Assembly: GCA_030668025.1 (NCBI GenBank)
Contig: DAOUUT010000011.1
Span: forward strand, 1 to 26,532
Direction: 5' to 3'
From: Promethearchaeota archaeon
GTDB lineage: Archaea > Asgardarchaeota > Lokiarchaeia > Sigynarchaeales > SOKP01
DNA length: 26,532 nt
This document shows, in pieces, positions 1 to 8,555 of this stretch. The notes beneath the pieces were generated by a model. The model did not search any database and had not been told where the DNA came from. It saw only the letters and a list, made by a program, of their open reading frames with translations. The translations under genes and the position numbers were made by a program. Each line of letters begins with the position of its first letter. Position 1 is the first letter of the stretch.

Positions 1-2484
1 CATGAACATAAATTCAATATTTTCCTTCATTGCCTCTTTTATTTCTTCTTCATTTGCAGGCATGTCTCTTAAAGTACGACGATAAGCGATAGTAACATCC
101 CCTCCTAATCTCTTTAATGATCTTGCAACATCTATTGCAGTATTTCCGCCACCAATAATTACTATTTTATCGTTATTTTGACTAAAATCACTGTTTTTAA
201 TTTTCTCTAATTCTTCAATTCCTAAAAGTACACCAGGAGCATCACAATCAGGAACATTCAAAGGAATTATTTTTTGAGTACCAGTTGTAATATATATTGC
301 ATCATAATCTTCAATTAATTTATTTAACTGTGTTTCCTTGCCAATTTCTGTTTTTAATATGAAATTTACTCCTAATTTTCTAATAATATCTATTTCATGT
401 TCTAAAACATTTGTAGGGAGACGATATTCAGGAATACTATATAATAATTTTCCTCCAGGTTTAGATTTTTTATCATAAACATCAATTAAATGACCCAATC
501 TAACTAAATAATAAGCTGCAGTTAAACCTGAAGGACCAGCACCAATTATAGCAATTTTCTTTCCTGTTGTTGGTAATTTTTTACCTATAAACCTATTTAT
601 AATTTCTTTATCCTTTTTCATTTTATATATAGTGTCTGAGATATAGCGATGAAGAGATCTTGTATTGATAGTTTCATCTATATATACTCTTTTACACCGA
701 TTATTACAAGGTGCAAAACAAATTCGTCCTGTAGTTGCGGGAAGAGGATTATCAAGCATAATCAATTCAAATGCTTCTTCAAGACGATTTTCTTTGAATA
801 ATTGTATAAATCCTGGAATATTTAGATGGACTGGGCAACTATTTTCGCATGGAGATTTTAAAAGTTTTGTACATAACCCCGCTCTACAATTATGTTCTAA
901 AATATGTTCCAAATACTCATTTCTGAAATATTTAATTGTAGAAAGCACAGAATTCGGTGCAGTTTGACCAAGTCCACATAAAGAAGTATCTTTTATTACA
1001 TGACCAAGCTCTTCAAGCAGATCAATAGACTCAACATTTGCTTTACCTTCGGTTATATCTGTTAGTATTTCAAACATACGTTGAGTACCCTCTCTACATA
1101 TTGAACATTTACCACATGATTCATTCTGCAAGAAATCTGTGAAGTACCTTGAAAAATCGACCATACAGGTATCTTCATCCAATACAATCATTCCCCCCGA
1201 ACCCATTATAGAGCCTACTTGCTTAAGTGATTCATAATCAATCGGTAAATCAAAAAGATCTTGTGGAATACATCCACCAGATGGACCACCTGTCTGTATA
1301 GCTTTTATTTTTTTACCTGTTGCACTTCCTCCACCAATATCATAAATTAATTTCTTAATTGTGGTACCCATTGGAATCTCTACTAAACCTGCATTTTGAA
1401 TTTTTCCAGTAAGAGCAATAACTATAGTACCTTTAGAGAATTCAGTTCCGATAGAGGCAAACCATTCTGCTCCTTTTTCAAAAATTCGCGGAATTAAAGC
1501 CCAAGATTTTACATTATTTATGTTAGTAGGTTTCCCCCATAAGCCAGATTGTGCAGGAAATGGAGGCCTCTGTGTTGGAATTCCTCTCTTTCCCATTATT
1601 GAGGCTATTAATGCAGTTTCTTCTCCACAAACAAACGCTCCCGCTCCTTGTTTCAATGTAATATCAAATGAAAAACTGCTTCCAAGTATATTTTTTCCAA
1701 GGTATTTTCTTTCTCTCGCCTGATGAAGTGCAATTTTAATTCGTTGAATAGCAAGAGGATATTCTGCCCTGCAATAAATATATCCTGCTTTTGCGCCCAT
1801 TGCTTTAGCACCAATAATCATACCTTCAAGCACGCTGTGAGGATTACTTTCAAAAATAGTTCTATCCATAAATGCACCCGGATCTCCTTCATCACCATTG
1901 CAAATTATATATTTCGGTTCATCTTTAGCATCTGCGACAAAGCTCCACTTTTGACCAGTTGGAAATCCTGCACCACCTCTCCCTCTTAGTCCTGATTTTA
2001 TTACTTCTTTAATAATTTCGGAGGGTTTTAATTCTGCTATAATATTCTGAAGGGATTTGTAGCCACCAGCAATATTAATATAATCATCGATATTTTCAGG
2101 ATCAATTTTTCCACAATATTCAAGTAAAAATCGCTGTTGATGAAAATAAAAAGCAACTTTATCCATATCCTTTATTTTTTCACCAGTCGTTGGATCCTCA
2201 TATAATAATCTTTCAATGATATTATTTTTTATAAAGTGTTCTTTAACTATACTATCTATATCTTCCTCCTGAACATGAACATAAAGAACATTATCTGGTT
2301 GGATTACGAAAAGTGGTCCCATCTGGCAGAAACCATGGCATCCTGTCTGCTTAATTTTTATAAAATCTGATAAATTATTATCTTTAATTGACTCTTCTAA
2401 AGCTTCAAAATTCTCTTTTGCACCTGAAGAATTACAACCTGTTCCTCTACAAATAAAAACTTCTCTTTTAGAAAATTCTGACAC
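1..2484 (-). CDS. NuoF/HydB-like NADH-binding subunit fused to GltD/NfnB-like flavoprotein (3' end outside window)
   Basis: The first 828 residues are in the window; the gene continues past position 1. The start is GTG at 2484, overlapping the nuoE-like stop as TAGTG; an in-frame TGA lies just upstream, so no earlier start exists. Domains in order: thioredoxin-like [2Fe-2S] domain (C12, C17, C49, C53); NuoF FMN/NADH domain with GRGGAGFPTG at about 168-177; [4Fe-4S] site C457, C460, C463 and C503; GltD N-terminal Fer4_20 domain with C533, C538, C546, C550 and C589, C593, C597; FAD motif GAGPSG near 648; second Rossmann motif GGGNTA near 778 followed by Y-R-R (802-803), the arginines expected for NADPH. 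NuoF-type subunits oxidise or reduce NAD(H); NfnB/GltD-type modules use NADP(H). The fusion therefore probably passes electrons between NADH, NADPH and an iron-sulphur partner in the cytoplasm. Domain identity is clear; bifurcation is inference. Confidence 0.93.
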   Translation of the reverse strand, partial: MSEFSKREVFICRGTGCNSSGAKENFEALEESIKDNNLSDFIKIKQTGCHGFCQMGPLFVIQPDNVLYVHVQEEDIDSIVKEHFIKNNIIERLLYEDPTTGEKIKDMDKVAFYFHQQRFLLEYCGKIDPENIDDYINIAGGYKSLQNIIAELKPSEIIKEVIKSGLRGRGGAGFPTGQKWSFVADAKDEPKYIICNGDEGDPGAFMDRTIFESNPHSVLEGMIIGAKAMGAKAGYIYCRAEYPLAIQRIKIALHQARERKYLGKNILGSSFSFDITLKQGAGAFVCGEETALIASIMGKRGIPTQRPPFPAQSGLWGKPTNINNVKSWALIPRIFEKGAEWFASIGTEFSKGTIVIALTGKIQNAGLVEIPMGTTIKKLIYDIGGGSATGKKIKAIQTGGPSGGCIPQDLFDLPIDYESLKQVGSIMGSGGMIVLDEDTCMVDFSRYFTDFLQNESCGKCSICREGTQRMFEILTDITEGKANVESIDLLEELGHVIKDTSLCGLGQTAPNSVLSTIKYFRNEYLEHILEHNCRAGLCTKLLKSPCENSCPVHLNIPGFIQLFKENRLEEAFELIMLDNPLPATTGRICFAPCNNRCKRVYIDETINTRSLHRYISDTIYKMKKDKEIINRFIGKKLPTTGKKIAIIGAGPSGLTAAYYLVRLGHLIDVYDKKSKPGGKLLYSIPEYRLPTNVLEHEIDIIRKLGVNFILKTEIGKETQLNKLIEDYDAIYITTGTQKIIPLNVPDCDAPGVLLGIEELEKIKNSDFSQNNDKIVIIGGGNTAIDVARSLKRLGGDVTIAYRRTLRDMPANEEEIKEAMKENIEFMFM

Positions 2485-3002
2485 TAAATATCACTCTGTC
2501 TCAATTTTACCGAATCTTCTCTAAATCTATTTAATATCTTTCTAAATTTATTCATAGTTAAATTTCCGTAAATCTTATCATCAATAACCATAACTGGACT
2601 AATAGCACAGCAACCAAGACAATTAACAGTTTCAAGCGAGAATCTTTTATCTTTTGTAGTTTCCCCAGGTTTTACATTCAATTCTTTTGTTAGTACATCA
2701 ACCATATTTGTTCCACCACGTATATAACATGCAGTTCCTAAACAAACAGTAATAATATGCTCACCTTTAGGAATAAGACTAAATGACTGGTAAAATGTAG
2801 CCACCCCATACACTTCTATCAGTGGAATTTGCAATTTTTCTGCAACTTTGATGAGACACTCTTCAGGTAAATATCTATAACTTTCCTGTATATCTTGTAA
2901 TATAGGGATAAGAAAATTGCCATGCTTTTTTATAGATTTATCAAGAAAATTTTCATCTATTATTATGTTTACTTCTTCTATATTCTTTTTTGATTGTGTC
3001 AT
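2484..3002 (-). CDS. NuoE/HndA-like [2Fe-2S] subunit
   Basis: A 172-residue protein of the 24-kDa NADH dehydrogenase / HndA-HydC family. The helical N-terminal part (about 20-80, with EVYGVATFYQSF) is followed by the thioredoxin-like fold carrying the [2Fe-2S] ligands C87 and C92 (CLGTAC) and C128 and C132 (CLGCC). It would relay electrons to or from the FMN of the NuoF-like partner encoded immediately downstream, whose GTG start overlaps this stop codon, so the two are translationally coupled and surely form one complex. The length is normal for the family. The ATG at 3002 is the first possible start, since an in-frame TAA lies two codons upstream. No strong ribosome binding site directly precedes it. 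Confidence 0.95.
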   Translation of the reverse strand: MTQSKKNIEEVNIIIDENFLDKSIKKHGNFLIPILQDIQESYRYLPEECLIKVAEKLQIPLIEVYGVATFYQSFSLIPKGEHIITVCLGTACYIRGGTNMVDVLTKELNVKPGETTKDKRFSLETVNCLGCCAISPVMVIDDKIYGNLTMNKFRKILNRFREDSVKLRQSDI

Positions 3003-3123
3003 GGTTTATATCAATTTTTTATGGTTTTTTTTTTGGAAAAACTATTTAATTCTATATTATGTTGATATGACTTTTTACTAACGCAGTGTTTTCATCTGGA
3101 TGTCAAAAAATGCCTCCTTATGC

Positions 3124-3321
3124 TTAACCTCGTAAAATAGAATGGTGAACTCGATAACCTTTAAAAATTTTAACAAAATCGTTATAATTCGCTATAGAAA
3201 TAGAATTGATGAGCGCTCTTTCCATCTTTTTTAGATATTCCAAAGCATTAGTGTGCAAATTAATTAATTCTGTAGCTATATCCATTGTTTCTTTAGAACT
3301 CTCATTTGGGTTTAGTAACAT
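3124..3321 (-). CDS. Small hypothetical protein, 65 residues
   Basis: I do not recognise this protein. It has an ATG start, is predicted mostly helical (about residues 10-50), and ends in a basic tail (GYRVHHSILRG). There is no cysteine, membrane segment or known motif. It lies upstream of the nuoE-like gene on the same strand, with a 121-base gap, and has its own AT-rich promoter region that includes a perfect 20-base palindrome about 30 bases before the start. The base composition of the frame looks coding, and no competing frame is better. It could be an accessory protein of the redox operon or an unrelated small gene. Confidence 0.5.
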   Translation of the reverse strand: MLLNPNESSKETMDIATELINLHTNALEYLKKMERALINSISIANYNDFVKIFKGYRVHHSILRG

Positions 3322-3350
3322 AATTCTAAACTCAAAATTATGTTTATTAT

Positions 3351-3370
3351 TATATTAAATATTTAATATA
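3351..3370. promoter_or_regulatory. Perfect 20-base AT palindrome
   Basis: The sequence reads TATATTAAAT followed by its exact reverse complement. It sits 30-49 bases upstream of the ATG at 3321, on the minus strand, where an archaeal TATA box or an operator would be expected. In such AT-rich DNA a chance palindrome is possible, so the regulatory reading is tentative. Confidence 0.35.
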
Positions 3371-3438
3371 GTATTTAAAATTAAATTATTTTTAATAAAA
3401 CGATCTATTAGTACATAGAAATTGTTGTTTTGTTCATT

Positions 3439-3461
3439 AAAAAGATAAAAAAAAAGAAAAG
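3439..3461 (-). terminator. Poly-T terminator after gdhA
   Basis: Read on the minus strand, this is a T-rich tract (T4-C-T9-A-T-C-T5) about 40 bases after the glutamate dehydrogenase stop. Archaeal transcription ends at such tracts. Seventeen bases of it (3445-3461) recur exactly at 22462-22478, also just downstream of a minus-strand gene. Confidence 0.6.
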
Positions 3462-3501
3462 TTTTTCATTTTATGTTAAAAATTATAGAGTGATGTATGG
3501 G

Positions 3502-4752
3502 TTATAACCAACCACGTAATTTCATGGCATTTATCACCCTATCAATGGCTATTAAATATGCACCCATTCTATAATTAGAATTATGTTCTTTTGCTTTATG
3601 GACAACAGAATGGTATGCTTTGGTTATTATTTTATCCAAGGCAGTAAATACTTCTCCCTCAGTCCAGAAATATTGATAATAACCTTGCACCATTTCGAAA
3701 TACGAAACAGTAACTCCTCCAGCATTACATAAAAAATCAGGAATAACAATAATATCATTTTTAAATAAAATTTGATCTCCTGCAGGTGTTGTTGGTCCAT
3801 TTGCGAGTTCTGCTATAATCTTACAATTTACATTTTGTGAATTTTTACGTGTAATTACATTTTCAAGCGCAGAAGGAACTAAAACATCACATTCTAATTC
3901 TAATAATTCTTCATTTGTTATTTCTTGCGTTCCTTTCAACCCCACTACCGTGGAGGTTCTTTCTTTTTGTTCCGAAGCAGCATAAGCATCAATTCCATTT
4001 TTATTGTAAATGCCCCCTTTTGAATCGGAAACAGCAATTATCTTACAATTATAATCATCTTGCAGGATTTTAGCACCCCAAGAGCCAGCATTTCCATATC
4101 CTTGTATTACAACTCTTGCTCCATTTAAATCTAAACCAATATCTTTTGCAGCTTCTCTGATGCAATAAGATCCACCTTTAGCCGTTGCAATTGAACGCCC
4201 AGCACTACCTCCTAAGGGTAATGGTTTTCCAGTTATTACGGATGGCGCATGTTTACGTACAATTATTTCGTATTCGTCCATCATCCAAGCCATAATTTGG
4301 GGGTTAGTATAGACATCAGGCGCAGGAACATCAATACTTGGTCCTATAAAATCTGCTAATTTCCTAATATAACTTCTTGCAAGCGTTTCTATTTCTCTAT
4401 TACTCATTTCTCTTGGATCACAAATAATACCACCTTTAGCGCCCCCCAATGGAATATCTACACATGCGCATTTCCATGTCATCCAAGCGCTCAATGCTTT
4501 TACAAGAGCAGCAGTTTCATCAGGATGAAATCTTATACCTCCTTTCATTGGACCTCTTGCAGAATTGTATTGAGAACGAAAGCCCTTAAAGGTTTTAAGA
4601 GAATTGTCGTCCATCTTCATTGTAAGTTTTATTTCAACGAATCTTTCAGGTTGACTTAACGATTTATAGATTTCGCTATCACAACCTCGAATCTTACACG
4701 CATTATAAAGTTGTATTTGAGAGATCTGAAACGGATCTAGATTTTCTTTCAT
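3502..4752 (-). CDS. gdhA: Glutamate dehydrogenase
   Basis: A 416-residue hexameric-type glutamate dehydrogenase, the usual length of archaeal and class I enzymes. It interconverts glutamate with 2-oxoglutarate plus ammonium. Substrate-site residues are all present: K70 in GPMKGG, K94, catalytic K106 in GGAKGG, and D146 in PAPD. The nucleotide fold begins at about 210 with GYGNAGSWGA (218-227), then VSDSKGG. The conserved FLCNAGGVTVSYFE segment lies in the C-terminal part. I cannot settle NAD against NADP preference by eye. It is transcribed away from guaA and ends at a poly-T terminator. Its leader holds a 21-base palindromic element. Together with glnA and the GOGAT-like gene in this window it belongs to nitrogen assimilation or amino-acid catabolism. 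Confidence 0.97.
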   Translation of the reverse strand: MKENLDPFQISQIQLYNACKIRGCDSEIYKSLSQPERFVEIKLTMKMDDNSLKTFKGFRSQYNSARGPMKGGIRFHPDETAALVKALSAWMTWKCACVDIPLGGAKGGIICDPREMSNREIETLARSYIRKLADFIGPSIDVPAPDVYTNPQIMAWMMDEYEIIVRKHAPSVITGKPLPLGGSAGRSIATAKGGSYCIREAAKDIGLDLNGARVVIQGYGNAGSWGAKILQDDYNCKIIAVSDSKGGIYNKNGIDAYAASEQKERTSTVVGLKGTQEITNEELLELECDVLVPSALENVITRKNSQNVNCKIIAELANGPTTPAGDQILFKNDIIVIPDFLCNAGGVTVSYFEMVQGYYQYFWTEGEVFTALDKIITKAYHSVVHKAKEHNSNYRMGAYLIAIDRVINAMKLRGWL

Positions 4753-4779
4753 GATTTTTTCTTCTTTAGTTTAGTTTCT

Positions 4780-4800
4780 ATGATTTTTAAAAAAAATCAT
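4780..4800. promoter_or_regulatory. Inverted repeat in gdhA leader
   Basis: ATGATTTTT and AAAAATCAT are perfect 9-base arms separated by AAA, 28 bases upstream of the gdhA start. A further half copy (ATGATTTTTT) overlaps the gdhA start region at 4751-4760. It could be an operator for a dimeric regulator or a short leader hairpin. The rest of the 265-base divergent region (4753-5017) is AT-rich and holds no gene I can support. Confidence 0.45.
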
Positions 4801-5017
4801 TAGTATAAGTTCTGCTTTATGAATAAGCATTTAATTATTACTTTTTTAAATTATAATAAAAACCAATAAATCAGTTCAATTTGATTTTTTTATCCTTTTT
4901 TCTTTTACTTATTTATTTTTTTTCGAAGATAATCAATATATATTTTATATTGAAAAAGTTAATTAAAATATCAGTTTAATAAATACTTAATCAACATTAC
5001 AAAGTAGTTTATGATCT

Positions 5018-6577
5018 ATGGATAAAATCTGCGTAATAGACATGGGTTCACAGTATACACACCTTATAGCTAGACGTATTAGAGAATTAGGAGTATATTC
5101 AGAAATTTTACCTTACGATGTCTCTATTGGAGAATTAAAAAGGGTCGACCCACAAGGGATTATTCTTTCTGGTGGCCCTAGTAGCGTCTACGAGGAGAAT
5201 AGTCCACAACTAGCAAAAAATTTCTTTAGTTTTGTAAAAGAGGAAAAAATACCTGTTTTGGGGGTTTGTTATGGCTTACACTTGATAATACACCAATTAG
5301 GTGGAAAAATAAAGCCATTTAATAAAAAAGAATACGGTAAAACAGAGTTAGAAATCCTCACGCCTAAAAGATTATTCGAATCTTTAGATAAGAGGGAAAT
5401 AGTGTGGATGTCTCACGGAGACCAAGTTGAATCTATGCCAGACGGTTTCGAAGTATTAGCAAAAACAAATACTTGCCCCATCGCGGCGTATGCAAATGAA
5501 AGTTTGAACTTATTCGGCGTGCAATTTCACCCTGAAGTTATCCATACGCAAAAGGGGATTACAGTTTTGAAAAACTTCGTTTTGAACATTGTAAAAGCGA
5601 CGAAAGGATGGAAGTTAGAAAATTGGATAGAAAGGGCAATCGAAAAAATTAGAAGTGAAATTGGATCGACCGAAAGAGTGATTTTGGGGCTAAGTGGAGG
5701 TGTAGATTCTTCTGTTGTAGCGATTTTGCTCCAAAAAGCGATAGGAAATCGGTTACATAGCATTTTTGTTAACAATGGAGTATTAAGAAAAAACGAAGAA
5801 ATTGAGGTCCAAGAATCTTTCAAACACGCGTTAAAATTTGAAAACTTCCATTACATTGACGCTGAAGATTTATTTTTAGAAAAATTAAAAGATATTGAGG
5901 ATCCTGAAGAAAAGAGAAGAATTATAGGTCATACATTTATCGAAGTCTTTGAAAAAAAAACAATTGAGTTAGAAGAATCACATCCAGACATTAAATTTCT
6001 CGCTCAAGGAACAATTTACCCCGATCGTGTGGAAACTGCCGCTACGAGTAAAACTTCAGTAAAAATAAAGTCGCACCATAACTTGACTTTACCGGACGAT
6101 ATGAAGTTAAAAATTATTGAGCCTTTGAAAGATTTATACAAAGATGAAGTTAGAAAAATAGGTTTAAAACTAGGATTACCAGAAGATATTATAAAACGGC
6201 ATCCTTTTCCGGGTCCTGGATTAGCTGTAAGGATTATCGGGGCGATTGATAAAGACAAACTTACGATTTTAAGAGAAGCAGATAAGATTTTAATTGAAGA
6301 GATCAAAAAGGCGGGCGTTTATGATGCCCTTTGGCAAGCATTTTGCGTATTTTTACCTTTAAAAACAGTAGGAATAATGGGCGATTTCCGTACCTACGAA
6401 TATATATGTGCCATAAGAGTCGTCGAATCGTTAGATGCCATGACTGCTAATTTTGCAAAATTGGATTGGGAGCTTTTAGAGAAAATCGGAACAAGGATAA
6501 TTAACGAAGTTAAAGGAATAAATAGAGTGGTTTACGACATCTCAAACAAGCCTCCCAGTACAATTGAGTACGAATAA
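5018..6577 (+). CDS. guaA: GMP synthase (glutamine-hydrolysing), single-chain
   Basis: A 519-residue enzyme that turns XMP into GMP using ATP and glutamine-derived ammonia in the cytoplasm. The N-terminal class I glutamine amidotransferase has nucleophile C84 (GVCYG) and the H171/E173 pair (HPE). The ATP-pyrophosphatase domain begins near 210 with the PP-loop SGGVDSS (226-232). The C-terminal dimerisation domain ends with PPSTIEYE, as is typical of the family. Length and order match the fused bacterial/eukaryotic form. Many archaea instead encode the amidotransferase and synthetase as two separate proteins, so the one-piece form is worth noting. The ATG at 5018 fits the family N-terminus. It is transcribed divergently from gdhA. 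Confidence 0.97.
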   Translation: MDKICVIDMGSQYTHLIARRIRELGVYSEILPYDVSIGELKRVDPQGIILSGGPSSVYEENSPQLAKNFFSFVKEEKIPVLGVCYGLHLIIHQLGGKIKPFNKKEYGKTELEILTPKRLFESLDKREIVWMSHGDQVESMPDGFEVLAKTNTCPIAAYANESLNLFGVQFHPEVIHTQKGITVLKNFVLNIVKATKGWKLENWIERAIEKIRSEIGSTERVILGLSGGVDSSVVAILLQKAIGNRLHSIFVNNGVLRKNEEIEVQESFKHALKFENFHYIDAEDLFLEKLKDIEDPEEKRRIIGHTFIEVFEKKTIELEESHPDIKFLAQGTIYPDRVETAATSKTSVKIKSHHNLTLPDDMKLKIIEPLKDLYKDEVRKIGLKLGLPEDIIKRHPFPGPGLAVRIIGAIDKDKLTILREADKILIEEIKKAGVYDALWQAFCVFLPLKTVGIMGDFRTYEYICAIRVVESLDAMTANFAKLDWELLEKIGTRIINEVKGINRVVYDISNKPPSTIEYE

Positions 6578-6689
6578 CTTGTTTGCAAAACTCTATTGAT
6601 CATCTTAATTTAATTAGCCAATTTATTAGGATCGTTTTTCTATAAAGATAAGGTTTTTATTCTTTAGAATTTATGACAACTTGATTATT

Positions 6690-8480
6690 ATGAAAGAAAA
6701 CGAAATTGCGTGGGATTTATCTGAAATTTTTTCTGGTCACGATGATCCAAGAATTTCAAAAACTATGGATTCGCTTCATAAACAAGTGGAAGATTTTGTA
6801 AAGACATATAAAGGAAAAATTAACTTATCGAGTTTTTCAGCTGAAGATTTGTGCGAGTTGTTTAAGAAGCAAGAAGAGTTTTACGAAAATTTAGAAGAAT
6901 TAGCGTTATTTTCTCATAGGTCCTACGATGCGAATATGACAATTCCAGAATTAGAAGGGCTAAAAAATAAAATTGAAGACTTTAACACAAATACCTTTAA
7001 GAAACTGGCTTTTTTTGAATTGGAGATTGGTAAACTTGTTTATAGTCGAAAAGAATTGTTAGAAAATCCAATATTAAAAGATTATAAGCATTTTTTGGAG
7101 AAGATTAGAAGGGTTGTTCCGCATCAACTCTCAGAGATTGAAGAACAGCTGATTTTAGAAAAGGATCAATATGGAGTAAAAGCATGGAGCAGTCTACAGG
7201 GTAAATGGTTAAATACAAGGGAATTTGAGGTCGAAGTAGAAGGAGAGAAGAAAGCTTTATCTTATGGAGAGGCTAACAGTTTAATAACTCATCCCGATAG
7301 AGCAACGAGAATCTCTGTTAATAAATCTATCTATGGGTTACTAGGAAAAGATCAAGAAGTGTTTTCTACAGCGCTCAGAAATATTTGTTCAGATTGGATG
7401 AAAATTACCAAAAGGCGTAAATACGATAGTCCAATGCATCAGAGCCTTATTACAAACGATACAACACAAATTATTATTGACAACTTGCTGAAGGTCATAG
7501 AGAGAAATGTAGGCGTTTATAGAAAATATTTAAGCCTTAAAGCAAAACTAATGAACTTACCTAAATTAACTTGCGCTGACGTTCGAGCACCTATTAAAGC
7601 GTCTTCAATGAAAAACCGTTCTTGGACGGAAGCAAAAGAGCTTGTTTTAGAAGCTTACGGAAAGGTTGATAAAGATTTTGAGAAAATTGTCAATGAGATG
7701 TTTACAAAAAACCATATAGACGCTGCTGTAAGGAAAGGAAAAAGAAATGGAGCGTACTGCGACTCTTGGTACAAAGGAAAATCTGCTTTTATTTTACAAT
7801 CATTTACAGGTGCTTTAAATGAAATATACACTCTTGCTCATGAGCTTGGCCATGCTATTCATGCTTATCTTGCTTCAAACGAGCTATCATACTTTAATGT
7901 CTTCCCAGGATATACGGTTGCTGAAACTGCGTCCACATTTGGCGAGCTTTTGATGACAGATCTTTTACTAAATAAGGCAGAAAGTAACGAAGAAAAAAGA
8001 GCGCTTTTAGCACACGTGTTAGACGACGCAGGTCAGGCAGCCTTTCAAGTAAGTGGGCGTGCATTTTTCGAACAAAGTTTATATGACGCGATCGAAAACG
8101 GAGAAAATTTAGATGGTCCAACAATCTCGAAATACTGGTGTGCTGGAAGAGATAGAATATACGGTGATTCTGTTGAGTGGTTCGATGAAATGATATGGGA
8201 ATGGACTATGAAACCCCATTATTATAAACCGAATTTTCGCTTTTACAATTATCCATATTTATATGCCCAACTCTTTGTATTCGCTTTATATCGCAAATAT
8301 AAGGAAGAAGGTCAGTCTTTTATCCCAAAATTTAAGAAGCTTTTAAGCGCCGGAGGTAGTTTATCTCCTGTTGAGCTAGGCGATATTGTGGGTTTAGATA
8401 TAACCAAGCCCGACTTTTGGAAGCTAGGGATAAAACAATATGAATTGTTTGTTGATGAGTTCGAAAAATTAATGCCTTAA
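6690..8480 (+). CDS. M3-family oligoendopeptidase (PepF-like)
   Basis: A 596-residue cytoplasmic zinc metallopeptidase that cuts short peptides. The zinc site is HELGH at 384-388, with the third ligand expected in the following AETASTFGE segment. The C-terminal helical part (KPHYYKPNFRFYNYPYLYAQLF) matches the PepF group of family M3. There is no signal peptide. I chose ATG 6690; a TTG nine bases upstream (6681) is in frame but would add only three residues. No Shine-Dalgarno is visible. It follows guaA on the same strand after 112 bases, probably with its own promoter, and converges on the GOGAT-like gene. A role in recycling peptides for amino-acid fermentation is inference. Confidence 0.95.
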   Translation: MKENEIAWDLSEIFSGHDDPRISKTMDSLHKQVEDFVKTYKGKINLSSFSAEDLCELFKKQEEFYENLEELALFSHRSYDANMTIPELEGLKNKIEDFNTNTFKKLAFFELEIGKLVYSRKELLENPILKDYKHFLEKIRRVVPHQLSEIEEQLILEKDQYGVKAWSSLQGKWLNTREFEVEVEGEKKALSYGEANSLITHPDRATRISVNKSIYGLLGKDQEVFSTALRNICSDWMKITKRRKYDSPMHQSLITNDTTQIIIDNLLKVIERNVGVYRKYLSLKAKLMNLPKLTCADVRAPIKASSMKNRSWTEAKELVLEAYGKVDKDFEKIVNEMFTKNHIDAAVRKGKRNGAYCDSWYKGKSAFILQSFTGALNEIYTLAHELGHAIHAYLASNELSYFNVFPGYTVAETASTFGELLMTDLLLNKAESNEEKRALLAHVLDDAGQAAFQVSGRAFFEQSLYDAIENGENLDGPTISKYWCAGRDRIYGDSVEWFDEMIWEWTMKPHYYKPNFRFYNYPYLYAQLFVFALYRKYKEEGQSFIPKFKKLLSAGGSLSPVELGDIVGLDITKPDFWKLGIKQYELFVDEFEKLMP

Positions 8481-8491
8481 CTTTTTTTTCT
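8481..8491 (+). terminator. Poly-T terminator after pepF-like gene
   Basis: A run of eight T follows the stop codon by one to two bases. It lies in the 75-base gap between two convergent genes, where a terminator is expected. Confidence 0.55.
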
Positions 8492-8545
8492 TATAAAATT
8501 TGCTTAATTGTGAGTTTTGTAGAAATTAATGGATAAAGATCTGAT

Positions 8546-8553
8546 AAAAAAAA
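8546..8553 (-). terminator. Poly-T terminator after GOGAT-like gene
   Basis: Eight A on the plus strand, so eight T on the minus strand, begin two bases after the stop of the minus-strand gene that ends at 8556. With the T8 at 8482-8489 it makes a two-way terminator region. Confidence 0.5.
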
Positions 8554-8555
8554 GA

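Noticed and set aside
1520..1989. Two short plus-strand open frames
   Set aside because: They are antisense to the NuoF domain, whose motifs on the minus strand are unmistakable.
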